Assembly (NCBI GenBank): GCA_030077755.1
Contig: JAQJZZ010000005.1
Coordinates: 2,046,001-2,110,000, forward strand
Direction of reading: 5' to 3'
Source of the DNA: Filosporella fistucella
Lineage: Eukaryota; Ascomycota; Leotiomycetes; Helotiales
Length of the DNA stretch: 64,000 bases
Below are positions 11,452-22,170 of this stretch, in pieces. The translations under genes were made by a program, and so were the position numbers. Below the pieces are notes generated by a model that saw only the letters and a list, made by a program, of their open reading frames with translations, was not told the DNA's origin and searched no databases. Each line of letters begins with the position of its first letter. Within the stretch, counting starts at the first letter, position 1.

Positions 11452-12925
11452 ATGGATTCAGCTAGTCACGAGCTCAAGGTCAGCTTGGAGAATGTCCACG
11501 ATGTCCCAATTGCATACAAGGACGTACGTATCACATATGGTGGAGGGGATACATTAGATATCTGCTTCCGGCGTGCACTTGTCGTACCAACCGATGTGAA
11601 CGACGAGCACCCCTCAAATCGAGGCCAATTGCCACCTGAGTGCGAGGAATTGCCACTCTACTCTGTCAAGGACAATACAGACAATCTTCCGGAGCATGTT
11701 ACCAGCAAAGGTGGCATTATCATACCCATGTATGGTAAGTGTATCCTCTTCACGCTTTTATTACTCTTCCATGTCGGTTCTCCTTGGTGCACAAGTTAGT
11801 AACATATCTAAAGGTCAAGAGGCTATGTTCCTCCATTTCACCTCTACTCGACCATTTGCAGTCAAGATTTACGCTGGAGGTATCAACGTTGTATCTGGTG
11901 AGCCCCAAGAAGAAGACATATCTACCTTAATGCGCCGCAAGCTTCGTTTGGACGAAGGAAATACCATTCAAGACTACATTGTCTCTGACGCTCAGCGTTG
12001 GTTGGATGGTATCAACAACACAGATGGAATGGTCAAGCAATTTACCGGTCCTGATAATCCATCTGGAGTGGCTGTTCCAGTTGCGAAGCCTGAAGACGTC
12101 GTGGTCACCCATCTTCAATTTGAGATTATGCCAACAAAGAGAAGCGAGATGTTCGTCTTCATCAGAGATATTATGGGTCATCAATTCACCATTGATATCC
12201 ATTCTGACATGGAAGTCAGGTATTTGAAGCAAGTCTGTGCCAGTCTTGCAGATTCCTGCTCAACAGATGTTGTCTTGACATTTTGCCATGCCGTTCTCGT
12301 CAATGGTAAATCACTGCATCTTCACAGTCTCTTTCAAAACTAACGGTCTCCAGATCGCACTATCAGAAGCTACAATATCACAAAGGGAGCTGTTCTTTAC
12401 ATGAACCAGAAGTTCGTCGGTCGGGTCAGTACTGCCACCAATGCTCGAGCAAATGAAAAGCGAATTGAAAAGGCATACGGTCACACTCAAGAGGGCAAAT
12501 TGAAGCAAGGCGGTCTGATCAAACAAAAAATCGAGGCTGATCCACTTGATGCAAACTCCTGGGATAAATCGAACACCATTGTCTTCAACGTCCAACTCGT
12601 CAATGCGTACGCCTTTCGTTCTCTGGGCATGGCAGTACCAGTCAGCCCTGTCACTGAAGAAATCTATGATTACTTCAGGTACCAGTGGAAGGAGGAGTGG
12701 AAGGCGAAGATCTATGTGGCTCAGCCACAGGTGAATCTCCCAGGCGGTCCCGCTCTTCGAAAGAAGAAGCGAGCTCATGACAACCAAGCCGTGGCCGTGG
12801 CCAAGCTCGGCTTGGTTGAGTTGGACCAAGGCGAGAGGAAGGATTTCTTGCCGGTGTCGGAGCTGGCCGCTTCATTGGAGAAGTTCGGCTTCGCCGAGAA
12901 GGTTGAGGCCGAGGAGGAGCTTTAG
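11452..12925 (+). CDS. Ubiquitin-like domain protein of fungal type
   Basis: Three exons, 11452-11734, 11814-12305 and 12354-12925 (introns 79 and 48 nt, both phase 1); 448 residues. The middle part has motifs of a fungal family, VKIYAGGINVVSGEP and IQDYIVSDAQRWLDG. It is followed by a ubiquitin-like fold: FIRDIMGHQFTIDI, then MEVRYLKQV, then LTFCHAVLVN, then DRTIRSYNITKGAVLYM. The last two align with the [22 protein letters not shown] region of ubiquitin. There is no C-terminal di-glycine, so conjugation is unlikely. The tail is charged, with a basic LRKKKR patch. The role is unknown; such proteins are often multicopy in fungi. The start ATG lies inside the last unit of the upstream tandem array (GGTCACAATGG against GGTCACAATAT in the first unit), so the translation start itself derives from the repeat. 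Confidence 0.8.
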
Positions 12926-13616
12926 ATGTCCATAGAAATGAATAATAACTTTTGATGATGAAATGTCTTAAATTTGAATGAGACTTCTCTTAAAGGTATA
13001 TTGTACTGCTGCGATCTGGGAGACTGTCTTTGCTTCTGGCCATGTTCATAACCATGGTAGAAGTTCAATTTGATTATTGCTATAGATTGATGAGTTAATA
13101 TTCTTTTCAAATTAAACCTCTTTGATATAGAAGAATGATTACTGTTATCCCTTAAGTTTCTGCAAGTGGACAATATAGCTTCAAAAAATCTATAGTACTA
13201 ACTTGAATTAATATGAAATCGTAAATCTACCCTACTTCCAAACTCATCAAATTACTGCGGTCAATATTCTGCAAATCTAAGCAGAATAACATCATTATAG
13301 ATTGCACCCATTCAAATAGAACAATATTGGTTACAAAATTGTTTATTAATAATTACAATTATTTTTAGTCTATATTCTATAACGATGCTATTTGACAACA
13401 TGAAATCTACAAAGTCCTCTGGGACAAAGGGATTAATTGTATCGAAGCACTAAGATGAAAGTTCTCGTCCCCATGTCCGATCTTAGGACTGAACAGATTT
13501 CCAAAGAATAGTAGTACAAGAGTAATATATGAAATGTACAAAATTAACAACGATTTAAACAGAAGCTTTCAAGTGCGATGGACGACAGGCACTATCATAG
13601 ACCTAAGTAGTCTATC
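12926..13616. other. AT-rich intergenic between convergent genes
   Basis: An AT-rich stretch of about 0.7 kb between the 3' ends of the ubiquitin-like gene and the coiled-coil gene. No gene or repeat is seen; it should contain both terminators. Confidence 0.5.
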
Positions 13617-15528
13617 TTATACCCGAAAAAGATTCCACAGCAAGAAGAGACAGAAACAGAGGCAAAAGCCAGCGCCGAATGGCCAGAGAATATCGGTAGC
13701 TGAAATCTCATCAACAGCAGCAGAAATTGCAACAGTTGCCTGATCAATAATTACCTCAGCGACAATGGCAGCTTCTTTCTCCTCCTTGCTCTTGAGAGCA
13801 GCTATTTCTGCCTGTTTCTGCCTCTCCTTCTCAGCCTTTCTGCTCGCTTCAATCTTCTTCTTCAATTGAGCCTTTGTCGCCTCAGCCCTCTGCAACTCAT
13901 TGACCTTGGTGGAGTAGGCACGGTCTGCCCTCCTCTGATTCTGCAAAGCCACGTTGAGTGCCTTTTCCGACTTTAGGAGGTCATCCTGCAGCTTGGTGAT
14001 CTTTTCGACTTTCTCCTCACAACTTTGTCCGAGATCACGGATCCTGGCATCCCTTTTGTTGACTGTGTCGTCTTTAGCGGCACAATCGGAGCGAAGCTGA
14101 CAAATGACTTCGTTTCGCTGCTTGCACTTGTTCTCCAAGTCCGAAATTCTCTCAGCAACATTTTGGTCAATCTTCGCGATTGCGTCAAGTGCAGTAGTAG
14201 CTGCTTCCTTTTTCTTTCTCAAGTGCTTGATTTTAGACTCGAATCGGAGGATGATTTCGTCATGATCCCCGAGCTCACTTTCCAATTTTGCAACAGTGGA
14301 CTCGAGATCTTTGATGAGTGCCGAGTTGGCTTTGTCCTGTTCTTGCAAGTTTTGAACAGTGGACTTGAGATCTTCGATGGTTTTTGCCTTCGCCTTATCC
14401 TCAAGCTGTAAGCTCTCGACAGTAGACTCGAGCTCTTTGATATCCTTTGTCTTGGACACAGCTTCCTCCTTCAATAGGTCGACCGTATTTTGAAGATTTC
14501 GAAGTTCATGGATTTTGGTGCTATCCTTTTCGTTTTTCTTCTCAAGTTCGGAGACATACTCTACAAGCTCCTGTCTTGTTTTCCCCCTTGTCGATGAAGA
14601 TGGTGGGGTTGTTCCCGCTGGCGAGTCGGGGCCAACGTGCCAACTTTTAATCGTCTTATTCAGCTGGAACTTGGAATTCGCAAGATCTTGTGGAGCGTTG
14701 CCGTCTTCAGGGACACAGCTCTTAGGAGAGCCTTGCATCAGCAAGCAATCGGAACATTGAATGATATCATCAAGAGCACCTTCAAGGCATTTGATGTCTG
14801 CTTTGTGCTTCTGTTCCAATGTACTCTCCAACTGTTCTTTTGACACTTCCCAAGAACGGTGAAGTTGTTCTACTTCTCCTTCATGTTGTTTTGGGTTCTC
14901 GGCCAGCTCCTTATTTGATATTTTAAGCTCTCCTATACGCTTCTTCAGATCAACGTTCTGTTGCTTGAGTCTAGCCCTTTCGTCGTTGTTTCTCTGAATG
15001 ATATTAGCATAAGGTTGTCATTTGAGTTGTTCGCTCTATTCTGGTATTCACCTCAATTGATTTGTAAATTTCCTTGAGGGTAAGGATCATCTGTTTGAAC
15101 TGGCTTCTGATTTGATCCTCATTGATACAATCTGCAAAGGCAGTAAGTCCATTCAGAATATGCTGCACTTCTTTAAGGTCCGTATTTCGAGGTGTCTTAG
15201 CTTCAGGACTATCTGGGTTGTTAACAGCGAACCATTTCCTGTAAGGATTGGTTGAAAGTGTTGTGACTTTCGAGTTATATCGAGCAATTTCGTCGGGATC
15301 TTGCTGTGATGCTGCAAAAGCAATAGGTCTTGGAGTTTGAGGTGCCATGAGCGTTGGTACATAGGGTTGATGAATGGTATCCATGCCCACTTCCTCACGC
15401 AGTCGGTTGACTACATTCTCGGGCTGTGGATTGGGTTGAATGTTACTTGTGATAACGGGGGGACTCGGAACATAACTCTCAGCAAGCTTGCTCACGAATA
15501 CTCGAGCGTCAGGTCTGAGTGGCGACAT
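13617..15528 (-). CDS. Tail-anchored long coiled-coil protein
   Basis: Two exons, 15528-15052 and 14993-13617, with a 58-nt intron (donor GTGAAT, a GCTAATA branch, acceptor TTCAG, phase 0); 617 residues. The first 100 residues are proline-rich and probably disordered. From about residue 160 to 590 there are near-continuous heptads rich in Glu, Lys, Leu and Gln, with repeated LKSTVQNL-, LESTV- and LEDK-like units. The last 20 or so residues form one hydrophobic, Cys- and Phe-rich segment (WPFGAGFCLCFCLFLLWNL) ending FRV. This is a tail-anchored topology, with the coiled coil in the cytosol and the anchor in ER, Golgi, nuclear envelope or mitochondrial outer membrane, as in golgins or tethers. 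The repeats near 14280-14440 look like internal duplications. I do not recognise a named family. Confidence 0.75.
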
Positions 15529-17238
15529 GATGAAGAATAATGACCACTAATTACAGATATATGACTTGATGACGATGCCCAATAATGAACAAGACCGTGG
15601 AGATGATGCTGATGCCCGTTATTCGAATGCTCGTGAGAATTTTGTGATCAATAATTCGTGATGCAAGTCGTAAGTCGTCAGAGATAGTTTGGAAGTGATG
15701 GGCGTTGGAAATGAATGCTTGAGATACGGATGCAGGTATATGAAACCGGAAGCCTGGGCGACTTTTGGAAATGGATGAAGGAAGAAAAGAAATGGAAGCG
15801 GTGCTGAATGAAATGTTCTGCCCGAATCAATAAATAGGGGGATGCTGCTGCAGCCAACTTCAGACGAGATCTAGATTTCGGGTTCCATTCCGGATGAGAT
15901 AGAAAACTTGGTTCTTGCTCAAAAATAAGCTTATTCACGAGATCTAAGAGATCGGTACCAGGTCTTACACAAGTCTAACATGGCTCTGTGATCTAAATTG
16001 TAGTGACTAGCCCATATTCCCCACCACACCATATCCCAATAAATAAACAACTCAATGCAGTAAATTCAGTAGTATTGCATAGGGCACAATGATATGCTGA
16101 TTTACTACCCACACTCCCAAGTCTAGAAACACAGCCTTCTGTATACACAACCATGAAAGACATCACATCGTTCTAGTGCCAGCATGGGTCGAGCGATCTT
16201 TAGCGTGCCTGTCAACCACGGGAGAGCAACATAGCGTGATCACAACGATGATAAGATGGGTACTAGACAAGGCCGGTCATTATCAGTTCGGGAATGCCCC
16301 ACTCCCCCTTTCACTTTAGCGAACGGAATTTGACCCCTCATCGTCATCACGTGCGTCATTGCTGTAGGTGTCAATTCCAATTCTGATGCAACTGGTTGTG
16401 GTGGAATTATCTTAGAATAGCTCGGCAGTCGTAAAGCATAGAATATTAATAAACTTTACATTTTCATGAACATGTATATATACAGTATCAGAAAAGGAAG
16501 TCTCTTTAGAGGATATGTCATATGGTACAAGCACACTAAGCACGGCGCACTTCCGACCTGATAATTCAGAGCTACTGACTTCCGATCTCCAATCAAGCTT
16601 GTCAGTAATACCGACTGTTAGGTCGTATCTCCTGCAATTCACCCTCGAGCAGTCCCATTATCGTGTCAATTTACCCAACCTGAACCCAGTGATCCCTCTG
16701 CACTGACGGTTATCTTGTTCTGGAGCCGGAGAGGAGCCGGCGGCAGCGGACAAGAAACTTTAATTATGGTTGTTGAGATCAAATCAGGTGATTCCGTACA
16801 GCTTGGATCCACAGCAAGGCATGAGATGATGAAATCTGAAATAACAGTGTTGTCACATGATGCTGTGATCTACTCCACATGTATCCACCTGCGTTATGTC
16901 TCTATAATTACCTGGAACGGTGGAGCGAGTTAAAGTCGTTAAAAACTTTATGAAGGTATTATTGTGTCATAATGGCTATATTGTTCAAGGTAACATTGAT
17001 CGAAATCGACTTCGAGTCACACTTCCTACCTAAATAACTGGCCTAGAACACTTGAAATCACGCTTGAAATTGATCTATCGTAATCGATCGCATCAATAGT
17101 ACACAGATGAAAAGCGCTACCTATCTATTCCCACCACTTGCATACCATTTTTCTGACCGTGCCGAGAACTCGCCCTCCACCGTCACTTTCAAAGTTCTCG
17201 CCATCTTTTGCAATCACAGCTTTCTGACTTATTTTATC
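15529..17238. other. Intergenic, no gene seen
   Basis: A 1.7-kb stretch with only short frames on both strands. The first 200 bases upstream of 15528 should be the promoter of the coiled-coil gene. I saw no repeats or motif-bearing frames. Confidence 0.45.
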
Positions 17239-17601
17239 TCAATTTGGAATGGCTTTCCATACCTTTGCGATCGTCAGAGCCCCAACAACAGCCACCGACC
17301 AAACCAGCAAGAAAATCCCGCCCCACCTGTCTTCCATTTCGTGCTCGTTGAAAAGGTAATCGAATCTCGCTGGTACCGTTTCCGTCTTTTCCACTTCCAT
17401 CGCAAGCTCCTCTTCTCGTAATATTTGTAATCTTCGTTGCAATCTCGAGGGTGTTATTGGCATGCGGAAGGCGTAACAGTTGCGAATCTCGTCCCAATGA
17501 AGGAGGGAACGCCGAGGAAGGTGAATGACGATGACATGTCGAGAAAAATCTGAATTATCTGGGGCGACCGTTTGGAGTATTTGAGAGAAGTAGATATGCA
17601 T
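17239..17601 (-). CDS. Small single-pass membrane protein, uncertain
   Basis: An open frame of 120 codons from an ATG at 17601; an internal ATG at 17463 would give 74 residues. The last third is the most protein-like part: a charged helix (RRLQILREEELAMEVEK), an acidic stretch (LFNEHEMEDRW) and a C-terminal hydrophobic segment (GGIFLLVWSVAVVGALTIA). That would make a tail-anchored or single-pass membrane protein. It starts about 140 bases past the stop of the P450 gene on the same strand. I do not recognise it. The upstream part of the frame could be leader rather than protein. Confidence 0.4.
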   Translation of the reverse strand: MHIYFSQILQTVAPDNSDFSRHVIVIHLPRRSLLHWDEIRNCYAFRMPITPSRLQRRLQILREEELAMEVEKTETVPARFDYLFNEHEMEDRWGGIFLLVWSVAVVGALTIAKVWKAIPN

Positions 17602-17737
17602 ATCTGTTGTACGGATTTGAATATAGAGAAAGAGGATGGAAATTTTGTGTACTTTTACAAAATTCTTCACTGCTGGTGGTAGGTGTAGCTGGAATTTGGG
17701 ACCGAATGAAGTGCAGCACTAGCCTTCGGCCACTTGC

Positions 17738-19024
17738 TCATGACGTGAGTTTGGATGAACGGATATTTGCTAAGCCCTCGATGGATTTTCTGCGCATCTT
17801 CAAATCTTGGTATGCATTGGTACTCGTGTCGAGAGGAGTGTCATGAAGCACACTTTTCGTGACCCCATCAGCAACAAGAACCCATTCGTCTCCAACTTCT
17901 TCCAACAGTGCACCCACCAGTGTAGCAATCAATTTTGGTCCACCTCTAACTCGAGAAGGGCATTGTGAGAATGACGCAGCTTCCTTATGTCCAAATGGCA
18001 TGTACTCCTTTGTCTTCCGAACATCGAGACTGTATATTGTCCAGCGATTAGGTAAGAATGTGAGTGCTTCGTGACCCCAAACTTCTCCATTACGATGCAT
18101 AGCCTCGATATCAACTGCCAATGAAGTTCCATTTTCTTGTTCTCTGTAAATGCGTCTTGTTGGTGGGTAAAGTCGAAGTGTTTCGGCAATGATTAGTTGT
18201 ACCGAAACTTCGTCTTCTTGCGTATACCAAGTCTCGTTGTCACGTAAAAATTTGGAAAATAAACTTGTCCAAAGCTTCCGGTCATGTAAACTGCTGCGAA
18301 AACGGACTTCAAGAAAGCATCGTAAGACCACTTTCCACATTCCCATGTACGCTGGAAGGATGACTGCAAGAGGGTTGTCCATTGGATTGGTGATGTCGAC
18401 GGATGTGAGTGTAGCGAAAATCTTTTTGATCTTTGATTCCAGTTTGCGTTTCTCTCTTGGAATGGATCCGAAGTATGGGAAGTGTTTTGCGAGAATAAGC
18501 TTCGATGTATGTTTTGAAAGCGTCCAAAGTTTGTTGATTTTGCTCGCCATGAATTCCAAGTCGTTTGTTGACGGCGCAGCGAGACGGGGATAGAACATTC
18601 TCAGAACCAATTTCAATGTCAACACTTGAATGAGTTTGACCAGATAAGCTCCTTCATATCCAGCTTGCTCCGCCAAATAACCTTGAATATCTTCTGAGCA
18701 TTTTCGGTTCAGTTCATCTCGAGTTTCTTGACTGTTTTCCGAGGACAAACATTTTTCGATCTTCAGCCTAAAGAACCTGTGATACTCTCGATCGGTCGTT
18801 GTAAAAGCGTTATTGATTCCAAAAGCAATGACCAGTCTTTGATTTGGTCCTGCTCGTTGAGCAAGAGATGATTTGCTGAGCATGGCTTTGCAAGTTGGTA
18901 AATCGCTGATCAATACACTTGATCTGTACATTTGGATGTTCTTCCACACATAGTGGTGAAGTATGAGAGCGGTGACGGTGCTTGCTATTGTCCATGCTAG
19001 CGGGTTGAAAAAGTTGTAATCCAT
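17738..19024 (-). CDS. Cytochrome P450
   Basis: A single exon of 428 residues. An N-terminal hydrophobic segment (ASTVTALILHHYVW) suggests ER anchoring. The K-helix ExxR is present as ETLR (Glu281, Arg284), followed by LYPPTRR. An EVWGHEALTFLPNRW meander and EYMPFG precede the heme loop. The loop is QCPSRVRGGPKLIATLVGAL with Cys355 as the probable thiolate ligand. It departs from FxxGxRxCxG, but several fungal P450 families have a CP(A/S)...FGPKMI version. The I-helix region (NPLAVILPAYMGMW) lacks AGxxT, also as in those families. At 428 residues it is shorter than the usual 480-520. It therefore looks like a complete but atypical P450, and its substrate is unknown. No secondary-metabolite core enzyme lies next to it. 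Confidence 0.75.
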   Translation of the reverse strand: MDYNFFNPLAWTIASTVTALILHHYVWKNIQMYRSSVLISDLPTCKAMLSKSSLAQRAGPNQRLVIAFGINNAFTTTDREYHRFFRLKIEKCLSSENSQETRDELNRKCSEDIQGYLAEQAGYEGAYLVKLIQVLTLKLVLRMFYPRLAAPSTNDLEFMASKINKLWTLSKHTSKLILAKHFPYFGSIPREKRKLESKIKKIFATLTSVDITNPMDNPLAVILPAYMGMWKVVLRCFLEVRFRSSLHDRKLWTSLFSKFLRDNETWYTQEDEVSVQLIIAETLRLYPPTRRIYREQENGTSLAVDIEAMHRNGEVWGHEALTFLPNRWTIYSLDVRKTKEYMPFGHKEAASFSQCPSRVRGGPKLIATLVGALLEEVGDEWVLVADGVTKSVLHDTPLDTSTNAYQDLKMRRKSIEGLANIRSSKLTS

Positions 19025-19912
19025 TTTGATAGAGCCGATTTGATACCGTCAAATGTGTTTTGAGAAAGTTTAAAAAGCCTAGTCTGAAAGTCCGATCAGT
19101 ATTATAGTAATTTATTTTCTTCTTAAATTCGGTTGTATTGTAGAAGAACAGCGTTAGTTATGTTTGAATAGAACAGATGGTAAGAAGTATAAATTGAATT
19201 GAGAAACTCAGGAGAAGAGGAATAAGGAAAGAGCAAAGCAGTCCACCTCTCAAATTCTACCTTGAACAAGAAAATATCGCTTTTCGTACTCATCTTCCAA
19301 CCTGTTTGCTCTCATATCTAATATATTATCATCTATTGACGAATTTAATTTTGAATTTCGCTGTCATACAGGTTTGTGTGGTGCAACGATTCACGAAAGT
19401 GGTGAGAAGCATTATAATACAGACTGTTATATATGACAACAACAGCCGAACAACACAACACCATTCCAGCAAGCATACCCCCCGCATCGAATGAGACATT
19501 TTCTACCTGCAAGGCTGACTCTTTTAGGCTAGGCTACGACATACAACTCACTTACTGGGCGAGCAATGTCACGTGGAGCTCATGTGACCTTACAATACGC
19601 CCGATCATGTACAACCCGAATAGACAAAGTAAAGTTGTTGCGCAAATCATTCTGGAAGGTTAAATAACAATTTGGGTACCCGAAGTTCCGGATTCAGAAA
19701 AGCGCAGCCAAGGGCGTAGTGTGCAGATTTCAGCTGAGACCCGTATTCAAGCCACGAACTTCACACGCGACATTTTCCGACAGTACAACGGAAATGAGTC
19801 AAATCTTACATTATATAACCTCAACACGCAGACTTCAGAGCTTTGTATATCTACTTGATTTAGTACATGACAATTCGGTTTGGCAACATCATACTAGTTG
19901 AAGCAACACAAT
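19025..19912. other. Divergent intergenic, P450 and hydrolase promoters
   Basis: The P450 (minus) and the alpha/beta hydrolase (plus) are transcribed away from each other, so this 0.9-kb stretch should hold both promoters. No gene is seen. A CCG-N5-CCG direct repeat lies near 19680-19700; Zn2Cys6 regulators can bind spaced CGG half-sites, but this single case is weak evidence. Confidence 0.4.
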
Positions 19913-21264
19913 ATGTCAGACCGTCACACGCTCCTATTTCGCCCCGCCCCCGCTTCCTCCACGTCTGCTGTGCCTCTCCCACATCATATCGAGAGATTGT
20001 ATGTCCCCACGCCTGTCGGGACCCTGGAATTACTCTCTGCGCAACCGGCGAAGAGTGATGGCAAATCGAGAAAAAAAGCAATTCTATTTCGTACGTGTCA
20101 AGTCACGAGATCTATTTCCTATCCTGTGGTGGGAGTGGCTGCTCAGCCCTATTCCTTGATTGCTTCATAGTTTCTGCTATTTATACCATAGCGCACTTAT
20201 GTTTACAATAACGAATCAAGTACTGACATTCCCATAGAACATGGCGGTTTCGGTTACGCCTCTGTTTGGATCCCGTTCTTGACATACCTCTCCCAAGAAC
20301 ACAACTACCCCTGCTACGCGCTCTCCCTGCGTGGCCATGGCGCTAGCTGGAAACCCTCATTCATGTCCATGGTATGGGGTACCAGCAAGGCAGTTCTAGC
20401 CCAGGATCTGAATCTAGGAATGAAATATGTAAAAGAGCTGGAAAGGGAAAGGCGGGGAGGAATGAGTGATGAGGAATTAGTACTCGTAGGGCACTCAGCA
20501 GGAGGAGGATTGAGTCAATTCTTTTTGAGTGAGGGGATTCAGAAAGTTGGAGGATTGATTGTTGTTGCTGGGTTCCCTTGTTTTGGAGGGTAAGTTTGCT
20601 TCCTTTCACATCATTTTCCACTCTACGCGCAGATATCGAGCCCGAGTTCCCCTTCTGTCATTTTTTGTTCACATTTTCCTGCCCTAAAGCTTCAAACCCA
20701 TTCTCATAAGCCTGTGAACCAAATAATCATAATACCAACATCCATTCCAGCTGGCGCGTCTACCTCAACTGGTTCAAACTCGACCCCTGGTTTCTCCTCC
20801 GCTACTACATCCTCGATTTCCTGCACCCCCGCTCCCCTCTCTCCTCAACCACTCTAGTCCACCGCGCCTTCTTCTCTTCCTCCTTCCCCTTATCCTCAGT
20901 CAAACCCTTCGAGCAACAAATGCCCGAATACGAATCCATGATCTGGCCTTTTGGAATGATGTTTCCATTCGTAAACACCAGTAACGTAGCACAAAACGTC
21001 CTCGGATGGAAAGAAGAAGGGAAAGAGAAGACGAAAAGGATTCTAGTTATTGCGGGAGAAGAGGATAAGTTGATGACAGTGGTGCTTATGAGAAAGATGG
21101 CGGCTATGTATAGGAGTGCGGTGGAGAAATTGGGGTTGGGTGGGGGGAGAGAACAGGGAGGAGTAGGGTTTGAGGTTATTGCGGGGAGTGGACATCATTT
21201 GCAGAATGATGTTAATTGGGAGGAGGGAGCTAAGGTTGTTTTGGAGTTTATGGAACAGCTTTAG
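19913..21264 (+). CDS. Alpha/beta hydrolase
   Basis: Three exons, 19913-20090, 20238-20589 and 20751-21264 (introns 147 and 161 nt); 347 residues. The first intron interrupts the oxyanion motif, giving FQHGGFG across the junction. The nucleophile elbow GHSAGGG is at about residues 144-150 (Ser146). A later AGEEDKLM supplies the likely acid and GSGHHLQND the catalytic His. There is no signal peptide, so the enzyme is probably cytosolic. It shares a 3' intergenic region with the convergent Zn2Cys6 regulator gene, which itself is divergent from an MFS transporter. This suggests, without proving it, that the hydrolase acts on a compound imported by that transporter. Esterase or lipase activity is the family expectation. 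Confidence 0.85.
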
Positions 21265-22170
21265 GGTTGTGGGTTTAGTGCGATCGGTTCGGAGTTTGGA
21301 ATGATATCCCCTCTTTTCTGTAGTATAGAATGAAATATGTTCTTGTTGCTAGATCATGGGTCTTGTGTGCATAGTTCTTTTTTCTCAATTTTTGAACTTT
21401 ACATCTTATTATAAAGATTGCTTTTCTGCAACTCATCATTGCACACTACATCTATTCTTCTTGCCTGACTAGGATAATCTTATCAATCCCGAGATTCCAA
21501 AATCTCTCACGTTGTTCTAGAGGGTATCTAAATGAATGGTTGTTCACTAGAATAACTTCAAGACTTGAAATTTCAAAGGAATTATTACTTGAAAGGTTTG
21601 TAACAGAAATTTAGTTACTGATGGGAGAGCAATAAGATCATTTTTTCATCTCAAGTCTATCGTAAAACAAGTATAGCAACTGTCACGAAAATGACAGTTA
21701 GCGTCGTAATGCAACAAAATTTTCTCTTTGGCAGGTTTTCTCATCCTAAGCCTTCTTTAGAGTTATTGTCACGAAAATGTCAGTTTGCGTCGGAACGCAA
21801 CGAAAATCTTTACCTGGATCTAGCGTCATCCCAACTCTTCTTTCCAATTTTCACGAAAATGATAGCTGGCGTCGGAACGCAACGAATTGCTCTCCTTACA
21901 CTTAACTTTCATCTTAACTCCTCTTTCCAACTGTCACGAAAATGAAAGTTAGCATCGGAAATTCTAAATTACCTTCTCATCTCAAATGTTCTCTCGAACA
22001 ACAGTAAAAAATAAATTTGACATTTAACGTCAGAACGCAACGAAATATTTGCGCTTTATTGTTGTAATCCTTCTTTCATGATATAGATGCTGTGAAGTTA
22101 CAAGATATAATCCTTGATTTCATACTTCTTCATAATTTATATATTCATTCATTCATTCATCACCCTTCCA
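21265..22170. other. Shared 3' intergenic region of convergent genes
   Basis: A 0.9-kb stretch between the hydrolase (plus) and the Zn2Cys6 regulator (minus). It contains the repeat array described separately at 21681-22045 and a short ATTC microsatellite near 22143-22160. No gene is seen; the open frame over the array is a by-product of the repeat. Confidence 0.5.
21681..22045. repeat. Tandem array with paired short hairpins, five copies
   Basis: Copies start at about 21681, 21767, 21849, 21932 and 22016, a regular spacing of 82-86 bases. Each holds a conserved 40-base core and a less conserved spacer. The core has two short inverted repeats: TGTCA-CGAAAA-TGACA (perfect in copy 1) and GCGT-CGGA-ACGC (perfect in copies 2 and 3), followed by AACGAA. 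Copy 4 is truncated after CATCGGAA and copy 5 lacks most of the first hairpin. Uniform period with a conserved core distinguishes it from simple sequence. Confidence 0.7.

Noticed and set aside
17738..19024. P450 as a pseudogene because FxxGxRxCxG is missing
   Set aside because: The variant CPS...GPKLIA loop is found in real fungal P450 families and the frame is uninterrupted.
21681..22045. CRISPR-like regular repeats
   Set aside because: Copies are diverged, the spacers are related to each other, there are no cas genes and the genome is eukaryotic.
22143..22162. ATTC microsatellite
   Set aside because: Simple sequence of a few units without further structure; not worth a finding.
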